A DNA stretch of 53,856 nt from Exiguobacterium sp. RIT594 (GTDB taxonomy: Bacteria > Bacillota > Bacilli > Exiguobacteriales > Exiguobacteriaceae): NCBI RefSeq assembly GCF_003339585.1, contig NZ_QPKF01000007.1:1-53856 (forward strand), read 5' to 3'. A program made the position numbers and the translations under genes. Below are positions 43,149 through 51,992 of this stretch, in pieces; position 1 is the first letter of the stretch, and each line of letters opens with the position of its first letter. The notes beneath the pieces were generated by a model. The model worked only from the letters and a program-made list of their open reading frames with translations, was not told where the DNA came from and ran no database searches.

Positions 43149-43900
43149 TGATCATTACGAAAGCGCCGCGTGAAATCGACATCATGCGTCAGGCAGGACA
43201 AATCGTCGCCCGGACGCATAAGGAGCTGCAAGCTCATATTCGTCCAGGGATCACAACGGGGCAACTCGATGCGATTGCTGAACGTTATATTCGAAGTCAA
43301 GGGGCAACACCATCGTTTAAAGGTTATAATGGGTTTACTGGCAGCATCTGTGCTTCAGTAAATGAAGAACTTGTCCATGGTATTCCGGGTGACCGCGTAC
43401 TCCACGATGGAGACATCATCTCGATTGATATTGGGGCGGAGTATAACGGATATCACGGAGATTCAGCCTGGACATATCCGGTAGGTACAATCTCTGAAGA
43501 GACGAAGCGGTTACTTGACGTAACTGAAGAATCTCTGTATAAAGGATTGGAGCGCGCCAAAGCTGGCGTGCACCTGACAGATATTTCGCATGCGATTCAG
43601 TCACATGTTGAAGCAGCGAATTTTTCTGTAGTCCGCGAATATGTGGGCCACGGCGTGGGACAAAATTTGCATGAAGATCCGCAAATTCCACATTATGGAC
43701 CACCGGGGAAAGGGCCGCGCCTGAAAACCGGCATGACTTTGGCGATTGAGCCAATGGTCAATGTTGGAAAACGCTATGTTCGCACACTATCCGACAATTG
43801 GACGGTAGTGACAGTGGACGGTAGCATGTGCGCCCACTTTGAGCACACCATCGCCATCACAGACGAAGGCTACGAGATCTTAACGGTCGATGCAGAGTGA
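43148..43900 (+). CDS. map: Methionine aminopeptidase, type I
   Basis: Removes the N-terminal Met from new proteins. The 250-residue enzyme shows metal ligands in [15 protein letters not shown] (two Asp), [13 protein letters not shown] (His), LAIEPMV (Glu) and HFEHTIAIT (Glu). Start ATG shares a base with the adk stop. Followed by a 150-base gap before infA. Confidence 0.96.
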
Positions 43901-43953
43901 GCTGTGCGCGTTATTGGTGTCACCTTTCTATAAGCCGCTATCCACTCGTGTTT

Positions 43954-43982
43954 GTGACCGATGATTCTCTCACGGCTACTGT
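43954..43982 (+). promoter_or_regulatory. Possible promoter before infA
   Basis: GTGACC (43954-43959), 17-base spacer, TACTGT (43977-43982) mirrors the rpmG promoter (TTGACC-17-TACTGT). It lies in the only long gap of the spc-alpha block (43901-44050), which otherwise shows nothing clear. The -35 is weak. Confidence 0.35.
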
Positions 43983-44050
43983 AGAAAGCCCCTAAGCGCT
44001 ACAAATCGTCTGGGCTCCCAATCAACTTTATAGAGAAAGGGGTATAATTG

Positions 44051-44269
44051 ATGGCGAAACAAGATGTAATCGAAGTGGAAGGTACGGTTATCGAACCGCT
44101 TCCAAACGCGATGTTTAAGGTGGAGTTAGAAAACGGCCACACGGTCCTCGCGCACGTCTCAGGAAAAATTCGGATGCACTTCATTCGGATCCTACCAGGA
44201 GATAAAGTAACGGTTGAGTTGTCACCATACGACTTGACTCGCGGACGGATCACATACCGTTTCAAATAA
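44051..44269 (+). CDS. infA: Translation initiation factor IF-1
   Basis: A 72-residue OB-fold protein: [20 protein letters not shown], then [20 protein letters not shown] and ends in RGRITYRFK. It occupies the A site during initiation. ATG 44051 follows AAAGGGG by 8 bases; the adjacent TTG 44048 is less likely. Confidence 0.97.
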   Translation: MAKQDVIEVEGTVIEPLPNAMFKVELENGHTVLAHVSGKIRMHFIRILPGDKVTVELSPYDLTRGRITYRFK

Positions 44270-44416
<147 letters not shown>

Positions 44417-44435
44417 TAAACAAGGAGGTGCACAC

Positions 44436-44801
44436 ATGGCACGTATTGCTGGTGTAGATATTCCACGTGAGAAACGCATCGTTATCTCACTCACTTACAT
44501 CTATGGTGTTGGTAAAACGACTGCTCAGAAAGTCTTGAAAGAAGCTGGTATCTCTGAAGATACTCGTACTCGTGAATTGACTGAAGAACAACTCAACCAA
44601 CTCCGTGATGGATTAGATAAAGTAAAAGTTGAGGGTGACCTTCGTCGTGAAATCTCACTCAACATCAAACGTTTGATCGAAATCGGTTGCTACCGTGGTG
44701 TTCGTCACCGTCGTGGTCTTCCAGTTCGTGGTCAAAACACTAAAAACAACTCGCGTACTCGTAAAGGCCCACGCCGTACAGTAGCGAACAAGAAGAAGTA
44801 A
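44436..44801 (+). CDS. rpsM: 30S ribosomal protein S13
   Basis: S13 of the head contacts the P-site tRNA and the large subunit. The 121-residue protein starts [20 protein letters not shown] and has the basic tail [30 protein letters not shown] precedes the ATG. Confidence 0.97.
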   Translation: MARIAGVDIPREKRIVISLTYIYGVGKTTAQKVLKEAGISEDTRTRELTEEQLNQLRDGLDKVKVEGDLRREISLNIKRLIEIGCYRGVRHRRGLPVRGQNTKNNSRTRKGPRRTVANKKK

Positions 44802-44817
44802 GGGAGGGTAAACTAAG

Positions 44818-45213
44818 ATGGCAAAACGTAAACAGAATGTTCGTAGTAAACGTAAAGTCAAAAAGAATATTGAATCTGGTATCGTGCATATCCGTTCAAC
44901 ATTCAACAACACAATCGTTACGATCACTGACATGCAAGGGAATGCAATCTCTTGGGCAACTGCAGGTAACATGGGCTTCAAAGGCTCACGTAAATCAACT
45001 CCATTTGCTGCGCAACTCGCTTCTGAAACTGCTGCGAAAACAGCAATGGATAACGGTATGCGTACTGTAGAAGTTAACGTTAAAGGTCCTGGTGCAGGTC
45101 GTGAAGCTGCAATCCGTGCGCTCCAAGCAATCGGTCTTGAAGTAACAGCGATCCGTGACGTAACTCCAGTTCCACACAACGGTTGCCGCCCTCCAAAACG
45201 TCGTCGCGTGTAA
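44818..45213 (+). CDS. rpsK: 30S ribosomal protein S11
   Basis: S11 of the platform, near the mRNA exit. The 131-residue protein has [20 protein letters not shown] near residue 24 and the C-terminal [26 protein letters not shown] precedes the ATG. A long structured gap follows before rpoA. Confidence 0.97.
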   Translation: MAKRKQNVRSKRKVKKNIESGIVHIRSTFNNTIVTITDMQGNAISWATAGNMGFKGSRKSTPFAAQLASETAAKTAMDNGMRTVEVNVKGPGAGREAAIRALQAIGLEVTAIRDVTPVPHNGCRPPKRRRV

Positions 45214-45214
45214 C

Positions 45215-45299
45215 CCGTCTTGTACTGCAAAGCGGGAATTCGAGTAGACTTTCGTTGATCGTTTGACCAAGCAAGGCAGTAGAAACGTACACAAGACGG
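45215..45299 (+). promoter_or_regulatory. Structured RNA element between rpsK and rpoA
   Basis: CCGTCTTGT (45215-45223) pairs perfectly with ACAAGACGG (45291-45299), 9 bp enclosing 67 bases. Inside, ACTGC (45224-45228) pairs with GCAGT (45276-45280) next to the closing stem, leaving a 10-base bulge on the 3' side. It starts just after the rpsK stop and lies 50 bases before rpoA. I do not recognise it as a known leader. Confidence 0.6.
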
Positions 45300-45350
45300 T
45301 TGGCGATTGAACGCGATGGCCAACATGACGATATTCAAGGAGGGGTTCAG

Positions 45351-46295
45351 ATGATCGAAATCGAAAAGCCGAAGATTGAAACGGTCGAATTAAGCGATAA
45401 CGCTACGTTTGGTAAATTCGTGGTAGAACCGCTTGAACGTGGATTCGGTACAACGCTTGGTAACTCATTGCGTCGTATCCTATTATCTTCACTTCCGGGT
45501 GCTGCAGTCACTGCAGTCCAAATCGATGGCGTTCTTCATGAGTTCTCGACGATTGATGGCGTTGTAGAAGACGTTACCCAAATCATCTTGAACCTTAAGA
45601 AACTCGCCCTCAAAGTTTACTCGGAAGAAGAGAAAACACTTGAGATCGATATTCAAGGCGCCGGCGTTGTTACTGCTGCGAACATTACGCATGACAGCGA
45701 CGTCGAAATCCTCAACCCAGAACTCCACATTGCAACACTTGCAGAAGGTGCATCACTTCATATGCGTCTGACAGCTCGTCGTGGCCGTGGTTACGTTCAG
45801 GCTGAAGATAACAAACGGGACGATATGCCAATCGGCGTCATTCCAATTGATTCGATTTACACGCCAATTCAACGTGTAAACTATCAAGTTGAAAAAACAC
45901 GTGTTGGTCAAGATGCGAGCTTCGATAAGTTGACGCTTGATGTTTGGACGGACGGTTCAATCCGCCCGGAAGAAGCAGTGTCACTCGGTGCAAAAATCAT
46001 GACAGAACACTTAAACATCTTTGTTGGTCTTACAGACGAAGCGCTCCATGCCGAAATCATGGTCGAAAAGGAAGAAGATCAGAAAGAAAAAGTACTTGAA
46101 ATGACGATCGAAGAACTCGATCTTTCAGTTCGTTCGTACAACTGTTTGAAACGTGCCGGCATCAATACGGTTCAAGAACTCGCGAACAAGAGCGAAGACG
46201 AGATGATGAAAGTTCGTAACCTCGGACGTAAATCACTCGAAGAAGTTCAAGCGAAGCTCGATGAACTCGGACTGGGCCTACGTAAAGAAGACTAA
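45351..46295 (+). CDS. rpoA: RNA polymerase alpha subunit
   Basis: The 314-residue alpha subunit has the N-terminal assembly domain ([20 protein letters not shown] near residue 29) and the C-terminal UP-element and activator-binding domain ([20 protein letters not shown] near 265). ATG 45351 follows AAGGAGGGG (45337-45345); a longer reading from 45300 would cross the structured leader. Confidence 0.97.
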   Translation: MIEIEKPKIETVELSDNATFGKFVVEPLERGFGTTLGNSLRRILLSSLPGAAVTAVQIDGVLHEFSTIDGVVEDVTQIILNLKKLALKVYSEEEKTLEIDIQGAGVVTAANITHDSDVEILNPELHIATLAEGASLHMRLTARRGRGYVQAEDNKRDDMPIGVIPIDSIYTPIQRVNYQVEKTRVGQDASFDKLTLDVWTDGSIRPEEAVSLGAKIMTEHLNIFVGLTDEALHAEIMVEKEEDQKEKVLEMTIEELDLSVRSYNCLKRAGINTVQELANKSEDEMMKVRNLGRKSLEEVQAKLDELGLGLRKED

Positions 46296-46328
46296 AACTA
46301 TTAATTGCACGAAGGAGGGAATCCATCC

Positions 46329-46700
46329 ATGGCATACTCGAAATTAGGCCGTACAAGCTCACAACGTAAGGCACTTTTGCGTGACCTTGCGACTGATCTC
46401 ATCATCAATGAGCGTATCCAAACTACAGAACAAAAAGCGAAGGAACTTCGTCCAGTCGTTGAGAAACTCATCACTTTAGGTAAACGCGGTGATCTCCACG
46501 CTCGTCGTCAAGTTGCATCGTTCGTTCGTCGCGAAGCTGCTGGTCAAAACGAAGCTGGTAAAACACAAGATGCAATCCAAAAATTGTTTGCTGATGTTGC
46601 TCCACGTTTTGCTGAGCGTCAAGGTGGTTACACACGTATCATGAAAATGGGACCACGTCGTGGTGACGGCGCAGAAATGGTCATCATCGAACTCGTTTAA
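46329..46700 (+). CDS. rplQ: 50S ribosomal protein L17
   Basis: L17 near the tunnel exit. The 123-residue protein starts [20 protein letters not shown] and ends in [19 protein letters not shown] plus a short tail. ATG 46329 follows AAGGAGGG (46312-46319). Last gene of the superoperon, closed by a terminator. Confidence 0.97.
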   Translation: MAYSKLGRTSSQRKALLRDLATDLIINERIQTTEQKAKELRPVVEKLITLGKRGDLHARRQVASFVRREAAGQNEAGKTQDAIQKLFADVAPRFAERQGGYTRIMKMGPRRGDGAEMVIIELV

Positions 46701-46718
46701 TTTTTAAATGATTCGAAT

Positions 46719-46755
46719 AAAAGGGCAGTGCGTAACTCGCTTCTGCCCTTTTGTT
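46719..46755 (+). terminator. Terminator after rplQ
   Basis: AAAAGGGCAG (46719-46728) with CTGCCCTTTT (46743-46752), inner GCG/CGC pairing, then TTGTT. Ends the S10-spc-alpha transcript. Confidence 0.88.
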
Positions 46756-46795
46756 ACAAATGAAATTATTTTGATTTGATGAAGGAGGAGCAGAC

Positions 46796-47626
46796 ATGAC
46801 AAAGCTGATTGAGTTGGAACAGGTGACATACCGTTACCCGGAACAAGAACAACCAGCCTTACGGAATGTCTCTCTTTCGATTCATTCGCAGGAATGGGTC
46901 GCAATCGTTGGACACAACGGCTCCGGAAAATCAACGCTGACGAAGCTGTTTAACGGATTGTTGCTTCCTGAAGAAGGAACGGTCACTGTCAACGAGACAT
47001 TCTCGAGTGCAGTGCCGGAGCAACTGTGGGAGATGCGCCGCGCAATCGGTATCGTCTTTCAGAATCCGGATAATCAATTCGTTGGCACGACCGTGCGCGA
47101 CGACGTGGCATTTGCCCTGGAAAACTGGGGGGTGCCACGCGAGGAAATGGTTCGTCGTATCGACGACAGTCTAGCGCGCGTTGGCCTTACGGATTTTGTT
47201 GATCGGGAACCCCATCAACTATCCGGCGGACAGAAGCAGCGTGTCGCAATCGCCTCGGCGCTTGCGATGCGCCCTGATGTTCTCGTGCTCGATGAAGCGA
47301 CATCGATGCTTGATCCGATTGCACGAACTGAGGTTATGTCGACCGTCCAGGAATTATATGAGCAACACCCGATGGCCGTCGTTGCCATTACACATGAACT
47401 CGATGAAGTCTTACGGGCCAGTCGTGTCATTGTTATGGATGCAGGGCAAATCGTTTTAGAAGGCACACCGCAAGAGGTGTTTGCACAATCCGCGTTTCTT
47501 GAGCAGATTGGACTAGATGTTCCATTTGTCGTCCGGGTGCAGGAGCAACTTTCGGCACGTGGTCTTACTTATGAGGACACGATACTAGATGAAAGAGACT
47601 TGGTGAACCGCTTATGCCAATCTTAA
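46796..47626 (+). CDS. ecfA1: ECF transporter ATPase A1 (EcfA1)
   Basis: First of two ATPases of the shared energizing module for energy-coupling factor vitamin and metal transporters. The 276-residue ABC protein shows Walker A GHNGSGKST near residue 39, Q-loop FQNPDNQF, signature LSGGQKQRVAIA near 142 and Walker B VLVLDEATSMLDP. GAAGGAGGAGC precedes the ATG. It overlaps ecfA2 by 13 bases. Confidence 0.94.
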   Translation: MTKLIELEQVTYRYPEQEQPALRNVSLSIHSQEWVAIVGHNGSGKSTLTKLFNGLLLPEEGTVTVNETFSSAVPEQLWEMRRAIGIVFQNPDNQFVGTTVRDDVAFALENWGVPREEMVRRIDDSLARVGLTDFVDREPHQLSGGQKQRVAIASALAMRPDVLVLDEATSMLDPIARTEVMSTVQELYEQHPMAVVAITHELDEVLRASRVIVMDAGQIVLEGTPQEVFAQSAFLEQIGLDVPFVVRVQEQLSARGLTYEDTILDERDLVNRLCQS

Positions 47627-48471
47627 TCCAGGAATTGAATTATACGTACCAACTCAATAGTCCGTTTGAACGAGTCGCGCTGCGTGATGTGAATCTTGAG
47701 ATTCCGTCAGGGGCGCTTGTTGCGTTTGTGGGGCATACCGGTTCCGGGAAATCCACGCTCGTCCAACACATCAACGGCTTGTTGAAACCAACTGCCGGTA
47801 AGGTACAGGTCGATGACATCGTCATCGAACCAAAACGAAAACAAGATTTAAAAGCGCTCCGTAAACGGGTGGGTCTTGTCTTTCAGTATCCGGAATATCA
47901 ATTGTTCGAAGAAACCGTCCTGAAGGATGTCATGTTTGGTCCAATGAACTTTGGTCATGCACCGGCAGAGGCAGAACGGTTAGCGAAAGATGCCTTACGT
48001 ACCGTCGGACTCGATGAAGTCTTCTGGTCACGTTCTCCGTTTGACCTGTCTGGTGGGCAAATGAGGCGTGTTGCGATTGCGGGCGTACTCGCTAGTCAAC
48101 CAGACGTGTTGATCGTCGATGAACCAACAGCGGGACTTGATCCGCAAGGACGAAAGCAGATGCTGTCTCTTTTTGCTGAGTTGCATGCGCAATCAGGAAT
48201 GACCTTGCTGTTGATCACACACGATATGGATCAGGTCCTTGAGTATACGAACCGGGTCGTCGTCATGGAAGAGGGACAAGTTGCGTATGACGGAGAACCA
48301 ATGGGTCTATTCCGTCAAGAAACGTTACTGCGTCAATTCCATCTCGATTTACCCCACGTTTTGGCGTTTGCCTGGAAGATGGCGGATCAATTGAAACAGC
48401 CGCGCCCGTCACTTCAGACGGAAGCGGAATTGATTGAATGGATTTTACGTGTACGGGGGGATGGACGATGA
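47614..48471 (+). CDS. ecfA2: ECF transporter ATPase A2 (EcfA2)
   Basis: Second ATPase of the module. The 285-residue protein has Walker A GHTGSGKST near residue 40, Q-loop FQYPEYQLFEETV, signature LSGGQMRRVAIAG near 144 and Walker B LIVDEPTAGLDP. Its start is inside ecfA1 and its TGA overlaps the ecfT ATG, so the three are coupled. Confidence 0.94.
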   Translation: MPILIQELNYTYQLNSPFERVALRDVNLEIPSGALVAFVGHTGSGKSTLVQHINGLLKPTAGKVQVDDIVIEPKRKQDLKALRKRVGLVFQYPEYQLFEETVLKDVMFGPMNFGHAPAEAERLAKDALRTVGLDEVFWSRSPFDLSGGQMRRVAIAGVLASQPDVLIVDEPTAGLDPQGRKQMLSLFAELHAQSGMTLLLITHDMDQVLEYTNRVVVMEEGQVAYDGEPMGLFRQETLLRQFHLDLPHVLAFAWKMADQLKQPRPSLQTEAELIEWILRVRGDGR

Positions 48472-49259
48472 TCGTAGGACAACATATACCAGGGACGTCG
48501 TATTTACATCGTTCGTCGGCCGTCGCGAAAATCATTTTTGCCTTTTGTTTCATTCCCCTTGTCTTTTTAGCCAATAATGCGGCAACGAATATTTTTTTAC
48601 TGCTGTTTACGTTTTTTGCGTTAGCGAGTAGTAAATTACCGATTCGTTACGTCTTAAAGGGGCTGCGACCAATCTTATTCTTAATCGTCTTTACGTTTAT
48701 CATTCAACTGTTGTTTACGCGTGAAGGGGCCATTCTGTTTGAATTTGGCTGGTTCAGGATTTATGAAGAAGGATTGCGTCTTGCCATCATCGTTTCGCTC
48801 CGGTTCTTTTATCTTGTGTCGATTACGACACTCGTCACGTTGACGACGTCGCCGATCGAACTGACGGATGCGATTGAGTTATTATTGAAACCGTTTAAGG
48901 TCGTCCGTGTCCCGACGCACGAGATTGCCTTGATGTTGTCGATTTCCCTTCGTTTCCTGCCGACCTTGGCAGAAGAGACGGAAAAAATCATGAAGGCGCA
49001 GCAGGCACGGGGTGTCGATTTATCGGCGGGTCCGATCAAAGAGCGCTTGCGGGCCATCATTCCTTTGCTGATTCCACTCTTCATCTCGGCGTTTAAACGG
49101 GCAGAAGATCTGGCGACGGCAATGGAAGCCCGGGGATACCGGGGCGGCGAAGGACGGACGAGACTCCGTGAGTCCAAATGGACAGGTCGCGATACGGGAC
49201 TGATCGTCCTTCTGATCGTCCTCGGACTGCTTCTGGTCTATTTACGGGGAGGCTTTTGA
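48468..49259 (+). CDS. ecfT: ECF transporter transmembrane protein EcfT
   Basis: Scaffold membrane subunit that links the ATPases to substrate-binding S components encoded elsewhere. The 263-residue protein has hydrophobic segments between about residues 20 and 125 and near the C-terminus, and two coupling-helix motifs AQQARGVD and AMEARGYRG with the Ala-Arg-Gly triplet. ATG 48468 overlaps the ecfA2 stop. The stop overlaps the truA start. Confidence 0.92.
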   Translation: MIVGQHIPGTSYLHRSSAVAKIIFAFCFIPLVFLANNAATNIFLLLFTFFALASSKLPIRYVLKGLRPILFLIVFTFIIQLLFTREGAILFEFGWFRIYEEGLRLAIIVSLRFFYLVSITTLVTLTTSPIELTDAIELLLKPFKVVRVPTHEIALMLSISLRFLPTLAEETEKIMKAQQARGVDLSAGPIKERLRAIIPLLIPLFISAFKRAEDLATAMEARGYRGGEGRTRLRESKWTGRDTGLIVLLIVLGLLLVYLRGGF

Positions 49260-50008
49260 TGCGACGCTTTAAATGTACGATTCAGTATGATGGGACGGAC
49301 TATTCCGGATATCAGGTACAACCGAACGGTCTGACGATTCAGGAAGTCCTCGAGAAGACGCTTGACCGGATGCATAAGCACCCGGTCAAGGTCATCGGTT
49401 CCGGACGGACGGATGCGCGTGTACACGCGCAGGGGCAGGTCATTCATTTTGATACGGAGCTTTTGATCGCCCCTGCAAGCATGGTGAAGGCCTTAAATAC
49501 GTTATTACCGGACGATATTCGCGTTCGTGACTGTAAAGAGGTCGCTTCTGACTTCGAAGCAAGGTATGATGTAGTAGGGAAAGAGTATCGGTACTTCGTG
49601 CGCCGGACGGAAGATGCGTTTCGACGTCATCAATCCGTCTTGATTCCGTATTCACTCGATGTTGCGCAAATTCGTCTGGGATTAGCGTATTTAGTCGGGA
49701 CTCATGACTTCAGTTCGTTCTGTGTCGCGAAGACAGAGACGGACAATCGTGTTCGGACGATTTATGAAGCGGAACTGATTGAACAAGGAGCGGAGCTGAT
49801 TTTCCGTTTTCAGGGAAGCGGTTTTCTCTACAATCAGATTCGGATCATGGTCGGCACGTTGCTTGATGTCGGACGCGGTCGATTTACTCCGGAAGACATC
49901 AAACGAATGCTCGAAGCGAAGGATCGAAACGTCGCTGGTGTGACGGCACCACCGCACGGGTTATACCTTTGGGAAGTTTTCTACCCAGAGTCTAAAAAAG
50001 GCATTTGA
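49259..50008 (+). CDS. truA: tRNA pseudouridine synthase A
   Basis: Forms pseudouridine at positions 38-40 of tRNA anticodon arms. The 249-residue enzyme has the catalytic Asp in GSGRTDARVHAQGQV near residue 52, YRYFVRR and FLYNQIRIMVGTLLDVGRGR near 200. ATG 49259 overlaps the ecfT stop (TGATG) after GGGGAGG. The next promoter's -35 overlaps its stop codon. Confidence 0.95.
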   Translation: MRRFKCTIQYDGTDYSGYQVQPNGLTIQEVLEKTLDRMHKHPVKVIGSGRTDARVHAQGQVIHFDTELLIAPASMVKALNTLLPDDIRVRDCKEVASDFEARYDVVGKEYRYFVRRTEDAFRRHQSVLIPYSLDVAQIRLGLAYLVGTHDFSSFCVAKTETDNRVRTIYEAELIEQGAELIFRFQGSGFLYNQIRIMVGTLLDVGRGRFTPEDIKRMLEAKDRNVAGVTAPPHGLYLWEVFYPESKKGI

Positions 50009-50033
50009 CATTAGCCGCTAAAAAACATACAAT
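50005..50033 (+). promoter_or_regulatory. Promoter of rplM-rpsI
   Basis: TTGACA (50005-50010), 17-base spacer, TACAAT (50028-50033): near-consensus sigma-A promoter overlapping the truA stop. Start expected near 50040. Confidence 0.88.
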
Positions 50034-50039
50034 GTTTAT

Positions 50040-50163
50040 TGGCATTTCATTTATTATGAAACCACAATCTTAGCCCCGTACACCTAAGATTCTGATAGAT
50101 TCAAACAGTGAATAAATGAAAAATCAAAAAAGAAATTTTTAAATTCCTTAGGAGGTATTTTAC
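50040..50163 (+). promoter_or_regulatory. rplM leader, probable L13 leader
   Basis: The 124-base leader contains ATCTTAG (50068-50074)/CTAAGAT (50084-50090 region), a 7-bp hairpin with the loop CCCCGTACAC typical in size for the L13 leader described upstream of rplM in Bacilli. The rest is AT-rich. L13 autoregulation is inferred. Confidence 0.5.
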
Positions 50164-50601
50164 ATGCGCACAACTTTCATGGCGAAAGCTACTGATGTAG
50201 AACGCAAATGGCTCCTTATCGACGCAGAAGGCAAAACACTCGGTCGTCTTTCGAGCGAAGTGGCTTCACTTCTCCGCGGTAAGCACAAACCTACGTTCAC
50301 ACCACACGTTGACTGTGGGGATCACGTTATCCTCATCAACGTTGAGAAAATCGTTTTAACTGGTAACAAACTCGACAAAAAGGTCTACTACCGTCACTCT
50401 GGTCATCCAGGCGGCTTGAAGCAGACTGTCGCACGCGACTTACTCGCTAACAAACCTGAGCGTATGCTTGAACTCGCGATCAAAGGGATGCTTCCAAAAG
50501 GTAGCCTCGGTCGTCAAATGTTCAACAAACTCCACGTTTACGCTGGAGATACTCATAAGCAAGAAGCACAACAACCAGAAGTTTACGAACTTCGCGGTTA
50601 A
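50164..50601 (+). CDS. rplM: 50S ribosomal protein L13
   Basis: Early assembly protein. The 145-residue product has [20 protein letters not shown] near residue 13 and ends [20 protein letters not shown] plus an acidic tail. AGGAGGT precedes ATG 50164. Operon rplM-rpsI. Confidence 0.97.
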   Translation: MRTTFMAKATDVERKWLLIDAEGKTLGRLSSEVASLLRGKHKPTFTPHVDCGDHVILINVEKIVLTGNKLDKKVYYRHSGHPGGLKQTVARDLLANKPERMLELAIKGMLPKGSLGRQMFNKLHVYAGDTHKQEAQQPEVYELRG

Positions 50602-50629
50602 TTAATACGAATTTAGGAGGAACTACACG

Positions 50630-51022
50630 ATGGCAGATGTACGTTACTACGGCACTGGTCGCCGTAAACACGCGGCAGCTCGCGTTTTCCTCGTTGCTGG
50701 AGACGGTAAAGTCACAGTTAACGGGCGCGATATCAGCGAATACTTCGGTTATGAAACATTAATCATGACTGCAAAAGAACCACTTGTACTCACAGAAACA
50801 GAAGGCAAATACGATATCATGGTAACGGTCAAAGGCGGCGGCTTCACTGGTCAAGCAGGCGCAATCCGTCACGGTATCTCACGTGCTCTTCTTCAAGCGG
50901 ATCCAGACTTCCGTGGCACACTTAAAGCTAAAGGTTTCCTCACACGCGATGCTCGTATGAAAGAACGTAAAAAATACGGTCTTAAAGCAGCACGTCGTGC
51001 ACCTCAGTTCTCAAAACGTTAA
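50630..51022 (+). CDS. rpsI: 30S ribosomal protein S9
   Basis: S9 whose C-terminal tail touches the P-site tRNA. The 130-residue protein has [20 protein letters not shown] near residue 5, [19 protein letters not shown] and ends [23 protein letters not shown] precedes the ATG. Confidence 0.97.
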   Translation: MADVRYYGTGRRKHAAARVFLVAGDGKVTVNGRDISEYFGYETLIMTAKEPLVLTETEGKYDIMVTVKGGGFTGQAGAIRHGISRALLQADPDFRGTLKAKGFLTRDARMKERKKYGLKAARRAPQFSKR

Positions 51023-51029
51023 TCGTTTT

Positions 51030-51062
51030 ATCTCTCATCCTTACGGGTGGGAGATTTTTTTT
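51030..51062 (+). terminator. Terminator after rpsI
   Basis: ATCTCTCATCC (51030-51040) pairs with GGGTGGGAGAT (51045-51055), two G-U pairs, loop TTAC, then seven T residues. Confidence 0.9.
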
Positions 51063-51099
51063 GGATCAATCGCCTATGTGGGCGGAAATGCTCTGGTAC

Positions 51100-51127
51100 T
51101 TGAAAGGCAACGGAATAAACCTATTGT
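51100..51127 (+). promoter_or_regulatory. Possible promoter for the M15 peptidase gene
   Basis: TTGAAA (51100-51105), 16-base spacer, TATTGT (51122-51127), in the 156-base gap after rpsI. A moderate match only; no other feature is seen in the gap. Confidence 0.35.
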
Positions 51128-51178
51128 GTATACCGGATTCGGTTTTCGGGAACAGTCTACAAAGGAGTGTGGTGAACG

Positions 51179-51811
51179 ATGACCGTATCAGTCAGTTGGT
51201 TAATAGAACGGGCAAACCGGAAACTGAATGTTCCGGGACTTTCACCTGAAGTTGCCCGAAAGACGCGACAAGTCATCCGTGAACTTCATGTCAAAGGCAT
51301 TTATGTCGGGGTGGCGCAAGGATTCCGGTCCTACGCCGAGCAGGAGAAGTTGTATGCACAAGGACGGACGACTCCCGGTGCAATCGTGACGAACGCCCGT
51401 GGGGGACAATCGAATCATAACCGGGGGATTGCCGTTGATCTGTTTCAATACTCCATGGACGGGACGGAAGCCATCTTTAATACCGATGCCAACTTTCAGC
51501 AAATCGTCCAGGCGATGAAGCGGCACGGTTTCTCCTGGGGCGGAGACTGGAGCGGATTTAAAGACTATCCGCACTTTGAGCTGAACAAAACGACAACGGA
51601 TGTCTTTGTGCCTTATCCGGGACAACCGCTCTATAAAGGAGCGGTCAATATGAACAGCCGGGACATCGAGCGGATTCAGCGGGCCGTCAAGGCGACGGTG
51701 ACGAAACGCTTTGACGCGGAGACCGTCGATAAGGTACGTGCCTATCAAGCACGTCAAGGATTAGCAGTCGATGGTGTCGTCGGACCCGCGACATGGAACC
51801 GGATGTTTTAA
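51179..51811 (+). CDS. M15 family peptidoglycan endopeptidase with C-terminal PG-binding domain
   Basis: The 210-residue protein has an M15 (VanY/CwlK-like) fold: GFRSYAEQEKLYAQGR near residue 47, the zinc motif SNHNRGIAVD near 79 (His, Asp) and YPHFEL near 127 (His). A PG_binding_1 domain covers about residues 157-210 (LAVDGVVGPATW). Related enzymes cut L-Ala-D-Glu or similar stem-peptide bonds. No signal peptide is visible, unlike CwlK, so it resembles phage endolysins. It sits where B. subtilis has cwlD. AAAGGAG is 11 bases before the ATG. Confidence 0.88.
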   Translation: MTVSVSWLIERANRKLNVPGLSPEVARKTRQVIRELHVKGIYVGVAQGFRSYAEQEKLYAQGRTTPGAIVTNARGGQSNHNRGIAVDLFQYSMDGTEAIFNTDANFQQIVQAMKRHGFSWGGDWSGFKDYPHFELNKTTTDVFVPYPGQPLYKGAVNMNSRDIERIQRAVKATVTKRFDAETVDKVRAYQARQGLAVDGVVGPATWNRMF

Positions 51812-51817
51812 TCCTGT

Positions 51818-51863
51818 AGAGATTCCCTTTTTGCAGTTGCGAAGAGGAGAATCTCTTTTTTGA
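51818..51863 (+). terminator. Terminator after the M15 peptidase gene
   Basis: AGAGATTC (51818-51825) with GAATCTCT (51849-51856), extended by CC...GG pairing inside, then TTTTTT. The stretch 51864-51944 before the salA promoter shows nothing clear. Confidence 0.8.
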
Positions 51864-51944
51864 ATCCTTCTTGGCGATTCCTTTGGCGTCGTCAAGGAAA
51901 TGTCATGCTTTCCGAGTCGAAATGTGCAAGCGCTATCTTATTTT

Positions 51945-51953
51945 TGTTATACT
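51945..51953 (+). promoter_or_regulatory. Extended -10 promoter of salA
   Basis: TGT-TATACT (-10 at 51948-51953) is an extended -10 element about 40 bases before the salA ATG; no clear -35. Confidence 0.55.
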
Positions 51954-51992
51954 GAAATGGATTAAATCGAACGTTCTCAGGGGGAAGGCACT

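Noticed and set aside
44043-44048. TATAAT directly before the infA ATG
   Set aside because: No -35 at the proper distance, and transcription would begin inside infA. The bases lie between the Shine-Dalgarno and start codon.
51061-51249. 62-codon + strand frame between rpsI and the M15 peptidase
   Set aside because: It begins with TTG in the terminator T run, has no binding site, and overlaps the well-supported peptidase gene in another frame.
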